A stretch of 36,574 bases of DNA from Nostoc sp. NOS(2021) (lineage in GTDB: Bacteria > Cyanobacteriota > Cyanobacteriia > Cyanobacteriales > Nostocaceae): positions 1 to 36,574 of the forward strand of contig NZ_JABXKM010000036.1 of the NCBI RefSeq assembly GCF_017115025.1, read 5' to 3'. The notes under the pieces are model-generated. The model was not told the origin of the DNA, did not search any database, and worked only from the letters and a program-made list of their open reading frames with translations. Below are positions 7,082-15,765 of the stretch, piece after piece. How positions within the stretch are numbered: the stretch's first letter is position 1; every line of letters begins with the position of its first letter. The position numbers and the translations under genes are program-made.

Positions 7082-9004
7082 ATGATCGGCAAGCTACTAG
7101 ACCATCGTTACCAAGTAATTCGAGTCCTCGCGATGGGAGGATTTGGTCAAACCTACATTGCCCAAGATACTAGGCGGCCCGGCAATCCCATTTGCGTTGT
7201 CAAGCACCTCAAACCCGGAACTGACCCCAGAGTTTTTGATACTGCTAAACGCCTGTTCAACAGCGAAGCCGAAACCTTAGAAAAACTGGGCAACCATGAC
7301 CAAATACCCAGGCTGCTAGCATACTTTGACGAAAACCAAGAATTTTATTTAGTACAAGAATATATTGAAGGACATACCCTAGCTGAGGAACTTATACCTG
7401 GTCAGCGCTGGAATGAAAGCCAAGTAATTCAACTATTGCAGGAAGTTCTGGAAGTTCTCGAATTTGTCCATCGCCAAGGCGTGATTCACCGCGACATCAA
7501 ACCGGATAATATCATCCGTCGCGCCTCAGATAATAAGTTAGTTTTAGTAGACTTTGGGGCAGTGAAGCAACTGCGTACACAACTCGTAACGGTGGGCGGA
7601 CAACCCTCTGCTACAGTAGTTATCGGTACTCCTGGCTATATGCCCACAGAACAAGGGCAAGGTAAACCCCGTCCCAACAGCGATATTTATTCCCTTGGCA
7701 TCATCGCCATTCAAGCATTAACAGGATTACAGCCAACAGAATTGCAAGAAGACCCGGAAACTGGCGAAATCATTTGGCAGCATTCAGTAACCGTGAACTA
7801 CAGACTGGCGGCAGTGTTGTCCAAGATGGTGCGTTATCACTTCAAAGACCGCTACCAAAACGCCACGGAAGCACTGCAAGCATGTAAAGACGCGATTAAT
7901 CCAGTACCCGCACTTTCCACACCTCAAGAATCCGCCAAAAATTCCAGTTACCAAACAGCCAAATCCCAGCCTCAAGTATCTCGGCTGCAAACGGTTGCAG
8001 TTGCACCAGCAAATCCTGTCAAACCTGCCCGTAAAGACTCTAGTAAATCCGACCCATGGCCGCTATTATTTGCCATATTATTGGCAGGTGGTGCTGCTGC
8101 CTTGGTAGCAAATGTAACTCCAAATGTAAAAAATTTAGCTTATAATCTTACAGGTAAGGATACCGCCTTAGCAAACAAATGCTCGGCTGTTGTCGTGGGA
8201 AATTCTAATATCCGTTCTGAACCTAGTTCGATAAATTCTGATAATGTTTTGCAAACTGTTGCTGATAACACCAGTTTCGAGGTAACAGGCAAGCGGACAA
8301 AACGAGGTTGGATAGAAGTTAAACTGAAATCTGGTCGTTTGGCTTGGGCATACTCGGATGTGATCACCAATAATCAAGAATGGGGTTCTTGCCTGCGCGA
8401 AAAAGGCATTGCAATTAAGACAGTAGATGATGATACCCTGATTGCGACTCGACCGACTCCCAAGCCACAACCAAAATCGAGGAATGTAGCAACTCCATTA
8501 CCAGAAAAGCCGAAGGGGTCAACTGCCGATGCTGGGAAATTAGAGCGATCGCAGCCTAGTGATAACAGTGCCAATATTATAGAACAAGCAAGACAGAAAT
8601 ATGAATCAGGAGATATAGTTGGAGCGATCGCACTTTTGAGATCGGTTCCGGCAAACGCTGCTTCTGGTATCCAACAGACAGGTAAAGTAATTGCCCAGTG
8701 GCAGCAAGATTGGACTAAAGCGGAGGCGATATCTAATGAGATCAACAAAGCGCTGGATGATGGTAAATGGGATAAAGTTTTAGATTATAGAAACCATCCA
8801 GAAAAGTTGCCTAATACTCAATATTGGCGAAACAGAATTGAACCATTATTTAAACAAGCAGCCGAAAATCTAGCAAAACAGGCACTAACTAAACTAGAAA
8901 ATCAAGGTAATCAGAAGAGTACCCAACACAAACTTCCCGATACTAAGCAACCTACCACTACAGAGAGTCCTAATACTACAGAAACTCCGAAAGGCAGTCT
9001 TTAA
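7082..9004 (+). CDS. Hanks-type Ser/Thr protein kinase with transmembrane segment and SH3b domain
   Basis: This 640-residue kinase phosphorylates Ser/Thr on target proteins. The kinase domain spans ~1-270: Gly-rich loop AMGGFG (17-22), VVK Lys41, HRDIKPDN (136-143, catalytic Asp138), DFG (157-159) and the GTPGYMPTEQ activation-segment end (182-191). A Pro/Ser linker leads to a membrane segment at ~327-344. After it, residues ~365-440 look like a bacterial SH3 (SH3b) domain (NSNIRSEPS, GWIEVKLKSGRLAWAYSDVI) ending in a WGSC motif. A helical C-terminal region (~497-600, QARQKYESGDIVGAIALLR) follows. This layout is common in cyanobacteria, with a cytosolic kinase and an extracytoplasmic sensor. 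GGGAGGGA just before the ATG is a strong ribosome site. The substrate is unknown. Confidence 0.92.
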   Translation: MIGKLLDHRYQVIRVLAMGGFGQTYIAQDTRRPGNPICVVKHLKPGTDPRVFDTAKRLFNSEAETLEKLGNHDQIPRLLAYFDENQEFYLVQEYIEGHTLAEELIPGQRWNESQVIQLLQEVLEVLEFVHRQGVIHRDIKPDNIIRRASDNKLVLVDFGAVKQLRTQLVTVGGQPSATVVIGTPGYMPTEQGQGKPRPNSDIYSLGIIAIQALTGLQPTELQEDPETGEIIWQHSVTVNYRLAAVLSKMVRYHFKDRYQNATEALQACKDAINPVPALSTPQESAKNSSYQTAKSQPQVSRLQTVAVAPANPVKPARKDSSKSDPWPLLFAILLAGGAAALVANVTPNVKNLAYNLTGKDTALANKCSAVVVGNSNIRSEPSSINSDNVLQTVADNTSFEVTGKRTKRGWIEVKLKSGRLAWAYSDVITNNQEWGSCLREKGIAIKTVDDDTLIATRPTPKPQPKSRNVATPLPEKPKGSTADAGKLERSQPSDNSANIIEQARQKYESGDIVGAIALLRSVPANAASGIQQTGKVIAQWQQDWTKAEAISNEINKALDDGKWDKVLDYRNHPEKLPNTQYWRNRIEPLFKQAAENLAKQALTKLENQGNQKSTQHKLPDTKQPTTTESPNTTETPKGSL

Positions 9005-9136
9005 CAGTTACGAGTTAAAAAGGGCGGTTATAAACCGCGTCTACACGAGACTTTACCCACCTCCGTGGGTTTCAAACCCAGAAATTTTCCTTAGTCCGCG
9101 GAGGCGGACGAAAGTTTGTGTAGCCGTGAATTCTAT

Positions 9137-9227
9137 AGGACTTACGCAAAAACCCTCCTAAACTCTCATTCCTCCGTGTCCTCTGCGACCTCTGTGGTTC
9201 GTTGTCCATTACCTGTGCGTAAGTCCT
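9137..9227. mobile_element. 91-bp MITE-like element with 12-bp inverted ends and 7-bp target duplication
   Basis: The ends are AGGACTTACGCA (9137-9148) and TGCGTAAGTCCT (9216-9227), perfect inverted repeats of 12 bp. Both sides are flanked by ATTCTAT (9130-9136 and 9228-9234), the signature of a target-site duplication. Removing the element and one ATTCTAT restores a continuous GCCGTGAATTCTATTCGCC. There is no coding capacity, so transposition would need a transposase from elsewhere. Confidence 0.75.
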
Positions 9228-9276
9228 ATTCTATTCGCCCTCGCTCTAAGGGACTTCCAAGAAATAAATTATCCAT

Positions 9277-9565
9277 CTTGTGGGGTGGGCATCCTGCCAT
9301 TGGTGTCAAGTTAAGCCCAAACCCCTTTAAAACCTCGTTTCCAGCCTCTGGCTGGAAATGCACCTCATTGCGGCTCTGCCGCCAGCAAGAGAGGCGGAGC
9401 CTCAACGACGGGCATTCCCAGTCTCAGACTGGGAACGAGACAATCTCTAAAAGCTGGTTCTAGGCTGGTTTTCACGTTAAGTTGACACCAATGGCATCCT
9501 GCCCGCCCTGAATATAGGACGGGTGTTAGCGTAGCGGCACGTAGTGCGGGCACCCATCCCACAAG
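9277..9565. repeat. Compound inverted repeat with stacked palindromes
   Basis: The outer arms are CTTGTGGGGTGGGCATCC (9277-9294) and GGGCACCCATCCCACAAG (9548-9565), 14 of 18 positions complementary. The inner arms at 9296-9314 and 9477-9495 are 19 bp with one mismatch. Between them lie perfect hairpins TTTCCAGCC/GGCTGGAAA (9338-9358) and TTCCCAGTC/GACTGGGAA (9415-9435), plus a GGCTCTGCC/GGCGGAGCC pair. This resembles palindromic repeats common in Nostoc genomes. Confidence 0.65.
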
Positions 9566-9650
9566 AGAATTTGGGATGTTTTTTTATTTGTCAGTCCCTA
9601 AGTTGACTGCTATACAAACCTTGTAAAAAGCTTTGTTAATGATTTTAAAT

Positions 9651-9689
9651 CACAGATGCACATAGATAATTCATCTATGTGCATCTGTG
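9651..9689. terminator. 17-bp perfect hairpin downstream of the 9702-10370 gene
   Basis: CACAGATGCACATAGAT (9651-9667) pairs perfectly with 9673-9689 around a 5-base loop. T-rich sequence follows on the plus strand and ATTTAAAA on the minus strand. It begins 12 bp past the stop of the minus-strand gene, so it probably ends that transcript. Confidence 0.55.
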
Positions 9690-9701
9690 GTTTTATTTTC
9701 T

Positions 9702-10370
9702 TTATCCGTGCATTTCGTCGTATTCTTGGGCTTCAACTCGTCTTGCTTCCATCCGCGAAGCAGGCAGAAACTCAGCGCGACGGACTGGAACCAAGGGCGG
9801 TGTATTTCCTTGGTAAGGGTGAATCACTTGTACAGTACGGGCTGGACGCTGCCGTGGTGAGAATAAAGCCAATACCCCAGCGACGACAACACCACCGCCA
9901 ATAGTGAGAGTTGCGCCTCCTACAGCCCAAAGCATGGGTGAAGACCACCAAGAATTTTGCGGCTGGAATGCTGCTGCTTTTTGTTGGTTACTCTGCTGGG
10001 CTGATAGCCACTGCTGTTGAGTATTGAAATTTTGAACTTGGGCCTGTAACTGTTGAATTTGCAACTTCTGCTGTTCATTGTCGTTTTTAAAACGCTCCAA
10101 CTGCATCTGCGTGTTCACCTTCTCCATCTCCAGACGCTGGTCAGAATTAGGAGCGACTGGCGGCTGATTAGAATTGGGATACATTGGTTGCCCATAAGGC
10201 CCGTAAGGATACATTTGTGGCTGCATTCCTTGGGGCGCTACTACAGTCCCTGGCATTTGCGGAGCAACAGCAAAGTTAGGTTGTAGGGGGGTATTTGTTC
10301 CTTTGAGCAATACGAGAGCCGCCAGCCCAGCTACGGCAACCCCGCCGATAAACGCCATACTCTCACTCAT
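9702..10370 (-). CDS. Membrane-anchored coiled-coil protein of unknown function
   Basis: I do not recognise a family for this 222-residue protein. Visible parts are a hydrophobic N-terminal segment (residues ~6-23, MAFIGGVAVAGLAALVLL) and a Pro/Tyr/Met-rich linker (~30-75, QPQMYPYGPYGQPMYP). A Gln-rich coiled coil follows at ~78-130 (LQIQQLQAQVQNFNTQQQW), then a second membrane segment (~148-170, GGATLTIGGGVVVAGVLALF) and a basic C-terminal tail with RRAEFLPASRMEARRVEAQEY. The arrangement suggests a two-pass inner-membrane protein with an extended or self-associating domain between the segments. The gene is monocistronic by position and codon use is ordinary. Confidence 0.7.
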   Translation of the reverse strand: MSESMAFIGGVAVAGLAALVLLKGTNTPLQPNFAVAPQMPGTVVAPQGMQPQMYPYGPYGQPMYPNSNQPPVAPNSDQRLEMEKVNTQMQLERFKNDNEQQKLQIQQLQAQVQNFNTQQQWLSAQQSNQQKAAAFQPQNSWWSSPMLWAVGGATLTIGGGVVVAGVLALFSPRQRPARTVQVIHPYQGNTPPLVPVRRAEFLPASRMEARRVEAQEYDEMHG

Positions 10371-10612
10371 CGCCTTTGCTCCTCAATTGCGACGTAACTA
10401 TAACCATCTGTGACTGACTCACTCTCACACTCACACTCATAAATTATGCCTACTTGATTTCACATAATACTCAAACTATAAGCAACTGTATCAGCTAGTT
10501 TTTTTACATCATCATATCTGATGTTAATATTCAAGACCATAATGGTCAAATTGTCTACCAAACAAGGATAGAAAAACTACACTGTTATACTTTTTTAATC
10601 TACTTTCCCCCT

Positions 10613-11440
10613 CTAATCAAGAGGAGTATTTGTGCTGGTGTTGGTGGTCTTGATAGCTGCCTTGAGACTTTGGCAAAATTGGGCGATCGCATTTAGTCCC
10701 TGCTCTGGTGTACCTTGGGCTAACCGTTGCACAAAAGCGCTGCCCACGATCACGGCATCTGCGCCCCATTCCCTTACCTGACGGGCTTGTGCAGCTTCGG
10801 AAATCCCAAAGCCGACACCAATGGGTTTATCAGTAACACCACGAATTTGTTTGAGTAAATCGGACACGCGGTTTTCCACTTGCGATCGCACCCCTGTGAC
10901 CCCTGTTACAGTGATTAAATAAATAAATCCTTGGGAAGAACGAGCGATCGCTTCTATTCGTTCATCTGAACTGGTGGGAGCTACGAACAACGTCAGATCA
11001 ATTCCGATGGCGCTAGCTGGTTGGAGCAAGCTTGCGGCTTCTTCTAAAGGTAAGTCTGGTACAACCAATCCCGCTACCCCCGCCGCCGCAATTTCCTGGA
11101 GAAATTTGTCAATTCCCCGGTGCAAAATTGGGTTGTAGTAGGTAAATAGGACAATGGGCGATCGCAATTTGGGAGTAATCCCTTGCAACATTTCCAGCAC
11201 CTGCTCTAATTTCGTACCCCTTTGTAAGGCGCGGGTAGCAGCAGCTTGAATTACTGGCCCATCCGCCAGAGGATCGGAGTAGGGTATACCTAGTTCTATA
11301 ATGTCGGCTCCACTACGATCTAGAACCTGCAAAGCTTTTGCTGTTGTTTCTAAATCGGGATCGCCAGCAGTGATAAACGGAATCAGAGCGCACTCACGAT
11401 TGCGCCCAAGAGTTTCAAAGCAATGAGAAATCGCAGTCAT
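10613..11440 (-). CDS. trpA: Tryptophan synthase alpha subunit
   Basis: This protein cleaves indole-3-glycerol phosphate to indole and glyceraldehyde 3-phosphate, the penultimate step of tryptophan synthesis, in a cytosolic alpha2-beta2 complex with TrpB. The 275-residue length matches the family. The catalytic residues fall at the usual positions: Glu49 in [17 protein letters not shown] and Asp60 in the same motif. Later family motifs are [29 protein letters not shown] and GVGFGIS with the phosphate-binding GSAFV. It is the last gene of a minus-strand cluster after ndhL and the DUF3007 gene, an order I recall as conserved in cyanobacteria. The 81-bp gap before it contains a heptamer repeat and hairpin. 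Confidence 0.97.
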   Translation of the reverse strand: MTAISHCFETLGRNRECALIPFITAGDPDLETTAKALQVLDRSGADIIELGIPYSDPLADGPVIQAAATRALQRGTKLEQVLEMLQGITPKLRSPIVLFTYYNPILHRGIDKFLQEIAAAGVAGLVVPDLPLEEAASLLQPASAIGIDLTLFVAPTSSDERIEAIARSSQGFIYLITVTGVTGVRSQVENRVSDLLKQIRGVTDKPIGVGFGISEAAQARQVREWGADAVIVGSAFVQRLAQGTPEQGLNAIAQFCQSLKAAIKTTNTSTNTPLD

Positions 11441-11442
11441 TT

Positions 11443-11509
11443 AGTCAAGTATCAAGAGTCAAATGTCAAGAGTCAAGAGTCAAAATCTAGACTTTAGACT
11501 CTTGACTCA
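11443..11509. repeat. Heptamer-like AGAGTCA tandem repeat with hairpin
   Basis: Several imperfect copies of AGTCAAG/AGAGTCA run through this gap. AGTCAAGAGTC (11471-11481) is perfectly complementary to GACTCTTGACT (11497-11507). It separates the DUF3007 gene from trpA and could affect read-through. Confidence 0.6.
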
Positions 11510-11521
11510 TCAATGATAACT

Positions 11522-11833
11522 TTACACCTGAGATTGCTCTTCTTGTTCTATTTGGGCTTGAATTCGTGCTAGTTCTTCAGGAGTAAGCTCGTCTAGCCGC
11601 TTTTGCAGAAAGTCTTGCTCATACTGTTCCCGCTGTTGGTGGTAGGTCATTTTTTGTCCCACCGCCCGGAAAAAATAGGTGGCTAACCAGCCAACTAAGC
11701 CACTGACTAGTAAGACTTGGCTCCATATACCAGCTTTCTGATTATCCAAACCGACTAGCTGTAATCCTACATAAGCCAAGCCGCCGGCAATAAAAACACC
11801 CAAGCCAATTCCAATAGCGTCAATCCGTCGCAT
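11522..11833 (-). CDS. DUF3007 family membrane protein
   Basis: This 103-residue protein has two predicted membrane segments (about residues 6-26, GIGLGVFIAGGLAYVGLQLVG, and 38-56, SQVLLVSGLVGWLATYFF). A charged C-terminal helix follows (QKMTYHQQREQYEQDFLQKRLDELTPEELARIQAQIEQEE). Length, start MRRIDAIGIGLG and ending fit the cyanobacterial/plastid DUF3007 family as I remember it. Its function is unknown; the position 24 bp after ndhL suggests cotranscription and perhaps a thylakoid role. The family call rests on recall of the sequence pattern. Confidence 0.8.
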   Translation of the reverse strand: MRRIDAIGIGLGVFIAGGLAYVGLQLVGLDNQKAGIWSQVLLVSGLVGWLATYFFRAVGQKMTYHQQREQYEQDFLQKRLDELTPEELARIQAQIEQEEQSQV

Positions 11834-11857
11834 GAGAATTATGACCTACCAATCTCG

Positions 11858-12079
11858 TTAAACTTGAATTTGTCGCCGTTGGGGTCGAAAATTTACAAAC
11901 GGCGATAGAACCAACAAACCCGGAAAGAAGAAAAACACCAAAAAGTACATAAAGACACGCTCGATGGAGCTAGCTACATACCAACGCTGCTTCAGGTACA
12001 GCAACACAGCAATCGGGATTACCAGAAGGTAAGCTCCAGCCAAAATCAGATACAGCAGGGCCACAATCATAACTTTCAA
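11858..12079 (-). CDS. ndhL: NAD(P)H-quinone oxidoreductase (NDH-1) subunit L
   Basis: NdhL is a small thylakoid subunit of the cyanobacterial NDH-1 complex, used in respiration, cyclic electron flow and inorganic carbon uptake. The 73-residue protein has two membrane helices ([20 protein letters not shown] and [20 protein letters not shown]). Between them is the characteristic [17 protein letters not shown], and it ends [11 protein letters not shown], all matching NdhL. Translation may start at the ATG at 12079 or the second ATG at 12070. It heads the operon ndhL-DUF3007-trpA. Confidence 0.92.
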   Translation of the reverse strand: MKVMIVALLYLILAGAYLLVIPIAVLLYLKQRWYVASSIERVFMYFLVFFFFPGLLVLSPFVNFRPQRRQIQV

Positions 12080-12182
12080 GTCTTAAGCATCTGTTTTCCA
12101 TCATAGGCTGAAGAGCCAGACTCAGAGAAGTATAGTCATAATGCTTTCAACATAACTGCGGCACAATTCCTCGGAACCCCAA

Positions 12183-12227
12183 CCCCTAAGAGCAACCTCT
12201 TAGGGGAGCTAAAGCGCAGCTTTAGCT
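12183..12227. repeat. Two adjacent perfect hairpins upstream of ndhL
   Basis: CCCCTAAGAG/CTCTTAGGGG (12183-12206, loop CAAC) is followed directly by AGCTAAAGC/GCTTTAGCT (12207-12227, loop GCA). They stand about 100 bp before ndhL and 290 bp before trnL. They may be a dispersed palindromic repeat. The rest of 12080-12519 shows no gene. Confidence 0.55.
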
Positions 12228-12519
12228 CTTTGGGTACTTTTACTATGGGCAATTCAACGGACATCATCACAAAAGCTAATATCATGCTATAATAGTAAAT
12301 TCACTAGCAAACAAATGCTCTAGTCAGACAAGATCGAAAACTCATCCAGATTGACTACGAGGAAACAAGGAAGACTTCCAACTCTAGAAAGCGATCGCCC
12401 AATCTGGAAAAAATATTTTCAATCTAGTTGGACAAAAGACACAATTGATGGTGGAATAGATGAGGAGGTATTTAGTGCCTCTAGAAAATAACTAGTTATA
12501 CTAGTTGCCAAACACCAAC

Positions 12520-12874
12520 GGGGGTGTGGCGGAATGGTAGACGCTACGGACTTAGATAACTGAGCCTTGAAGGAGAAATCCCTCAAGTGGAAGCTCTCAA
12601 ACTCAGGGAAACCTAAATCTGGTGACAGACATGGCAATCCTGAGCCAAGCCCAAAAATTTTAGATTTGCGATTAGTCTTAAATCTAAAATCCAAAATTGC
12701 GGGAAGGTGCAGAGACCCGACGGGAGCTACCCTAACGTTAAGCCGAGGGTAAAGGGAGAGTCCAATTCTCAAAACCTGAGCTGGCTATTGCCATCAGGTA
12801 GCAGTGAAAACTGCGGGAGAATGAAAATCCGTTGACCTTAAACGGTCGTGTGGGTTCAAGTCCCTCCACCCCCA
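12520..12874 (+). tRNA. trnL-UAA: tRNA-Leu(UAA) split by a group I intron
   Basis: The 5' exon is 12520-12553 and the 3' exon 12825-12874 (84 nt spliced). The acceptor stem GGGGGTG pairs with CACCCCC, with discriminator A at 12874. The D-arm GCGGAATGGTAGACGC, a long variable arm (GTTGACCTTAAACGGTC) and the T-loop GGTTCAAGTCC are present. The anticodon UAA is formed by T12553 and A12825-A12826, so the intron interrupts the anticodon after U34. The 3' CCA is not encoded. This is the classic cyanobacterial and plastid trnL gene. Confidence 0.96.
12554..12824 (+). ncRNA. Group I intron of trnL-UAA with TDNGATT heptamers in P6b
   Basis: This 271-nt intron starts AGATAACTGAGCC and ends in G before the 3' exon, as cyanobacterial trnL introns do. 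Conserved core pieces are visible (GACAGACATGGCAATCCTGAGCC region, GTGCAGAGACCCGACGGGAGC, ACCCTAACG). In the variable P6b loop, TTAGATT and TGCGATT face AATCTAA and AATCCAA around AGTCTTA. These are TDNGATT heptamers and their complements, the pattern known from Nostoc trnL introns. There is no homing-endonuclease gene; the intron should be self-splicing. Confidence 0.95.
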
Positions 12875-12911
12875 CTAAAAATTTAAAATGCTAAAAGACT
12901 CCTATAGAAGG

Positions 12912-13036
12912 TATGGGCGAGTTGTATTTAATGGTAAAGCAACTTGCCCATATAGATTTGTATTAGCTCTGATTGTTAAAACTAAGTAATTTAACGGAAG
13001 TATTGATGAAGTATTAAACAATTTATGTTTAATACT
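12912..13036. repeat. Two hairpins after trnL
   Basis: TATGGGCGAGTTG (12912-12924) pairs with CAACTTGCCCATA (12940-12952). AAGTATTAAACA (13009-13020) pairs perfectly with TGTTTAATACTT (13026-13037). One or both may end the trnL transcript. The rest of the gap 12875-13170 holds no gene that I can see. Confidence 0.5.
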
Positions 13037-13170
13037 TTATTTATAGTCCGAGTTTATCAAATTTGTGTAAAAAGATTACTGAATCTCTGAAGAATAGATT
13101 GATGCTACTGTTCACGAAGGTTAAGCTGGTAATAATATGAACAGGAAGCCCTTTTGTCCTGAAAACTGGA

Positions 13171-14493
13171 ATGACCGCTAATAGTTTACCAATTAGTCAG
13201 GAAGATCCGCATTTTGTTACGTCTAAATCTAGACAGCTAAATGTGCAAATTGCACAAGAAGAGGTTTATAGCTTCTTTGTGGAAATTGTCAAGAAATTGT
13301 CGCCAGATGATGTTTTACGGGAATTCAAAGGTTTATTTATAGACGGTCTTTCTTCACAAGATTCCCATTCTATACCTGGGATATACAGCATTTTTTTAGA
13401 GGACAAAGAACAGGAATTTTGTAATACAATTAAGCGGTGTAGCTACATAATAATTAATAATTGGACAACCAACAGGAAAGAAAAATATATCCAAGAATTA
13501 GTTAATTTATTTGCTAATGAAAACCTCAAAATAAATCGCAATAATTTTCCCGCGATAAATATTTGTCAAAACTGGTTAGAGAATTTCATAAACAGCAAAG
13601 ACTACCAAGAACTAAAATTATTTGCTGCTAAATATGAGGAATCATCTAAAGGTCATTGGGCTAATCGCTACACTTCCTATTTATTAGTAGATCAATCTGT
13701 TAATGAGAATAATCCCAGAGAGCAACAAGAGGCTGCCAGAAAGCTTTCTAGACAGATAAAAGACAAATTTAAGTTTGAACTGGCAATGTATATTGCTCGT
13801 TCTCAATCTGCTGTCTCAAGCACAACACGCTACAAAAATCCCAGTATTTTGGGAGATAACGTTCTGCATTTAATAAAAGCAATTGTTTTAAAAAAGGGTG
13901 TGTTTAGCCACGAAAATATTGCCAATATATTTATCAAGCAAACTCAAGAGCAAACTCTTGAAGAATTTAAAATAAGTATAGAAAAATATCTATTTTTTTC
14001 TGGAGATAATCAAGAATTAGTCGAGACTTTGCGGCGGAAGTTCGCAGATAAGTTATCTTTATGGAAGAAAGATTATAATCAAGAAATTATCACTAAAGAA
14101 TTGTTATTGAGAACCTGTAATCGAGTGATTGATTCTTTGACAACAGAAAATGGGAAAGAACCTTCGTCATTATTTATATTATTGCTTACCCAAGGTCACT
14201 CTCTAACATTGGTAATTATACTGCTAAAGACTATTTTGATTTGTAGAAATTCCCGTAGGCATTTAGAAATTAGGATTGCTCATCTGATTCGCTATTACGA
14301 AAAATATCCTGAAGATGAGTGTCAGTGGGTAATCAATTTTATGGAAATTTTTAATATCACGTTTGCAATTTACGCAGAAAATGTAGAATATAACTTGATT
14401 AAGATAGAAGAAGAAGAGCAAAGGAGTAATCCGCAGTTAAATCTGGATGGTTATCGTGTGTTCTCACAGATGAAGGTAAATAGACAAAAATGA
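13171..14493 (+). CDS. Conserved cyanobacterial protein of unknown function
   Basis: This 440-residue protein has no domain I can name. It is mostly helical, with no signal peptide. A hydrophobic helix (EPSSLFILLLTQGHSLTLVIILLK, roughly residues 330-355) could be buried or membrane-associated. Distinctive text includes RYKNPSILGDNVLHLIKAIVL, LLLRTCNRVIDSLTTENGKEP and RYYEKYPEDECQWVINFMEIF. Lys, Asn and Ile content is high but similar to the dynamin gene. The pattern looks like cyanobacteria-restricted hypothetical proteins I have seen, which is weak evidence. It ends 12 bp from the convergent UPF0104 gene. Confidence 0.72.
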   Translation: MTANSLPISQEDPHFVTSKSRQLNVQIAQEEVYSFFVEIVKKLSPDDVLREFKGLFIDGLSSQDSHSIPGIYSIFLEDKEQEFCNTIKRCSYIIINNWTTNRKEKYIQELVNLFANENLKINRNNFPAINICQNWLENFINSKDYQELKLFAAKYEESSKGHWANRYTSYLLVDQSVNENNPREQQEAARKLSRQIKDKFKFELAMYIARSQSAVSSTTRYKNPSILGDNVLHLIKAIVLKKGVFSHENIANIFIKQTQEQTLEEFKISIEKYLFFSGDNQELVETLRRKFADKLSLWKKDYNQEIITKELLLRTCNRVIDSLTTENGKEPSSLFILLLTQGHSLTLVIILLKTILICRNSRRHLEIRIAHLIRYYEKYPEDECQWVINFMEIFNITFAIYAENVEYNLIKIEEEEQRSNPQLNLDGYRVFSQMKVNRQK

Positions 14494-14505
14494 GTGTCGC
14501 CTGAT

Positions 14506-15426
14506 TCATGATTTAGCTAGGCGTTCGTCTAACCAAGCGAAAGCAGCACCCGCAGTTTCAGCTAGAATACTAATGAGGCGATATAGAGCGATCGCACTAA
14601 ATACTAAGGCAGCTGGAAAGTGGTGTCGTAAAAGTTCATACGCAGTCGCTTCAAACACACCTAATCCACCAGGCGCACCCGGAATAATAAACCCTAACAA
14701 CCAAGCGCAACTAAAAGCCCCTAACAACAAAGGAATTTGATTCGCATTCAACGAACTCAGGGCGAACATAGTTAAGATAAACCCAGTTCCACGCAGTCCC
14801 ATAAAGCCCAATTCTCCTAACAAAGGTCGTAGGGGATAGCTTTTAAGACTGAAGGGAACAGTTGACTCAGTGGTGACAGCAGACTTTTTTGCTTTTAATT
14901 TGTACAAAAAGCGAATAATTGGGTTTAAAAACCAGGGATGAATCGCACAAAGAACTACAGCTAAACTCAGCAATTGTAGTATTTGCAGAACAACGGTAGT
15001 ATTAGCTGCCGCAAATTGGCTACTGCATAGGACAATGATGATTAAAGCAGCCGCTAGCATGAGTAACGGTTCCAGCAAAACGCTTAAGGTGGCTGCACCA
15101 GCAGAAACATTGGCATTTTTGGCTGCGACAATTCGCCCGTAGTGATGCCAGATATTACCTGGTAAATACTTAGCTATGTTCGTTTTGAGGTAAACTTGGA
15201 TGAACTGGGGAGATGATACAGGTTGATTTAACTCTTGCAGAATCCAAGTCCAGATCCAGCCTGCCCAAGTATGTGCTAGTAAAGTGATGCCTGTAGCGAT
15301 CGCTATAATTGCCCATCCTACCCCATCAATGCGGATAGCAGTCACCTCAATCCAATTATCCTTCAAAGCTTTGGCTAAAAAAAACAGTGTTCCCCCCAAA
15401 ATTATCCAGCGTAAAAATTGCTTCAT
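14506..15426 (-). CDS. UPF0104/lysylphosphatidylglycerol synthase-type integral membrane protein
   Basis: The 306-residue protein has about seven or eight membrane helices and the family signature PGAPGGLGVFEATAYELL near residue 252. YLPGNIWHHYGRI (~90-102) is another conserved stretch of this group. Such proteins are related to the N-terminal flippase/transport part of MprF (lysyl-PG synthase). The catalytic C-terminal domain is absent, so aminoacyl-lipid synthesis is not implied. Roles suggested for relatives include lipid or polyprenyl-linked intermediate handling; the substrate here is unknown. Confidence 0.8.
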   Translation of the reverse strand: MKQFLRWIILGGTLFFLAKALKDNWIEVTAIRIDGVGWAIIAIATGITLLAHTWAGWIWTWILQELNQPVSSPQFIQVYLKTNIAKYLPGNIWHHYGRIVAAKNANVSAGAATLSVLLEPLLMLAAALIIIVLCSSQFAAANTTVVLQILQLLSLAVVLCAIHPWFLNPIIRFLYKLKAKKSAVTTESTVPFSLKSYPLRPLLGELGFMGLRGTGFILTMFALSSLNANQIPLLLGAFSCAWLLGFIIPGAPGGLGVFEATAYELLRHHFPAALVFSAIALYRLISILAETAGAAFAWLDERLAKS

Positions 15427-15765
15427 GAATTTAGTAATTTAACGGTGAGAGCAACAAGGGCTGAATACCTCAAAGCTTATGGGATATCAGCTATATATCC
15501 AAAGCTTTTGAAGTATCAAACAGGTTGATGTAGCTCTTTTGACGACAACCATATTATCTTAGTTTATATCTCCCTAGAGTTAGAGAAAAATATTATTTTT
15601 ATGCTAGTTAAAATGTGACTTGCGCTAGATGTAAAACTCATTTCATGATTCATATCATAAATAGAGGTTATTATTTTGTCTGAATTGCTTGGGATACAAA
15701 ATTAATTCCAAATGCCATCTTGGTTGAAGTTTAACTTAGTCACAAAAATCCAAGGAGTGAGAATT

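Larger units (their letters stand above)
9005..9701. other. 697-bp non-coding stretch packed with repeats
   Basis: No convincing gene is present. From left to right it holds: a hairpin GCGGTT/AACCGC (9024-9038); a hairpin ACCCAC/GTGGGT (9055-9070) followed by TTTC, probably the kinase terminator; a Nostoc-style repeat broken by a small inverted-repeat element (9137-9227); a compound inverted repeat (9277-9565); and a long perfect hairpin (9651-9689). Confidence 0.7.

Noticed and set aside
9116-9463. 115-codon plus-strand frame in the repeat region, and the opposing 9365-9562 frame
   Set aside because: They run through inverted repeats and the MITE-like unit, with no ribosome site or protein-like pattern.
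10435-10612. Possible regulatory palindrome GACCATAATGGTC near 10539
   Set aside because: Short dyad about 165 bp upstream of one gene and downstream of trpA, with no recognised regulator site; too weak to list.
12419-12772. 117-codon minus-strand and 61-codon plus-strand frames across 12.4-12.8 kb
   Set aside because: They overlap the trnL exons and group I intron, which explain the sequence fully.
15712-15765. Upstream start adding 18 residues to the LEA-like protein
   Set aside because: The upstream ATG lacks a ribosome site and would bury the signal sequence; AAGGAG supports the 15766 start.
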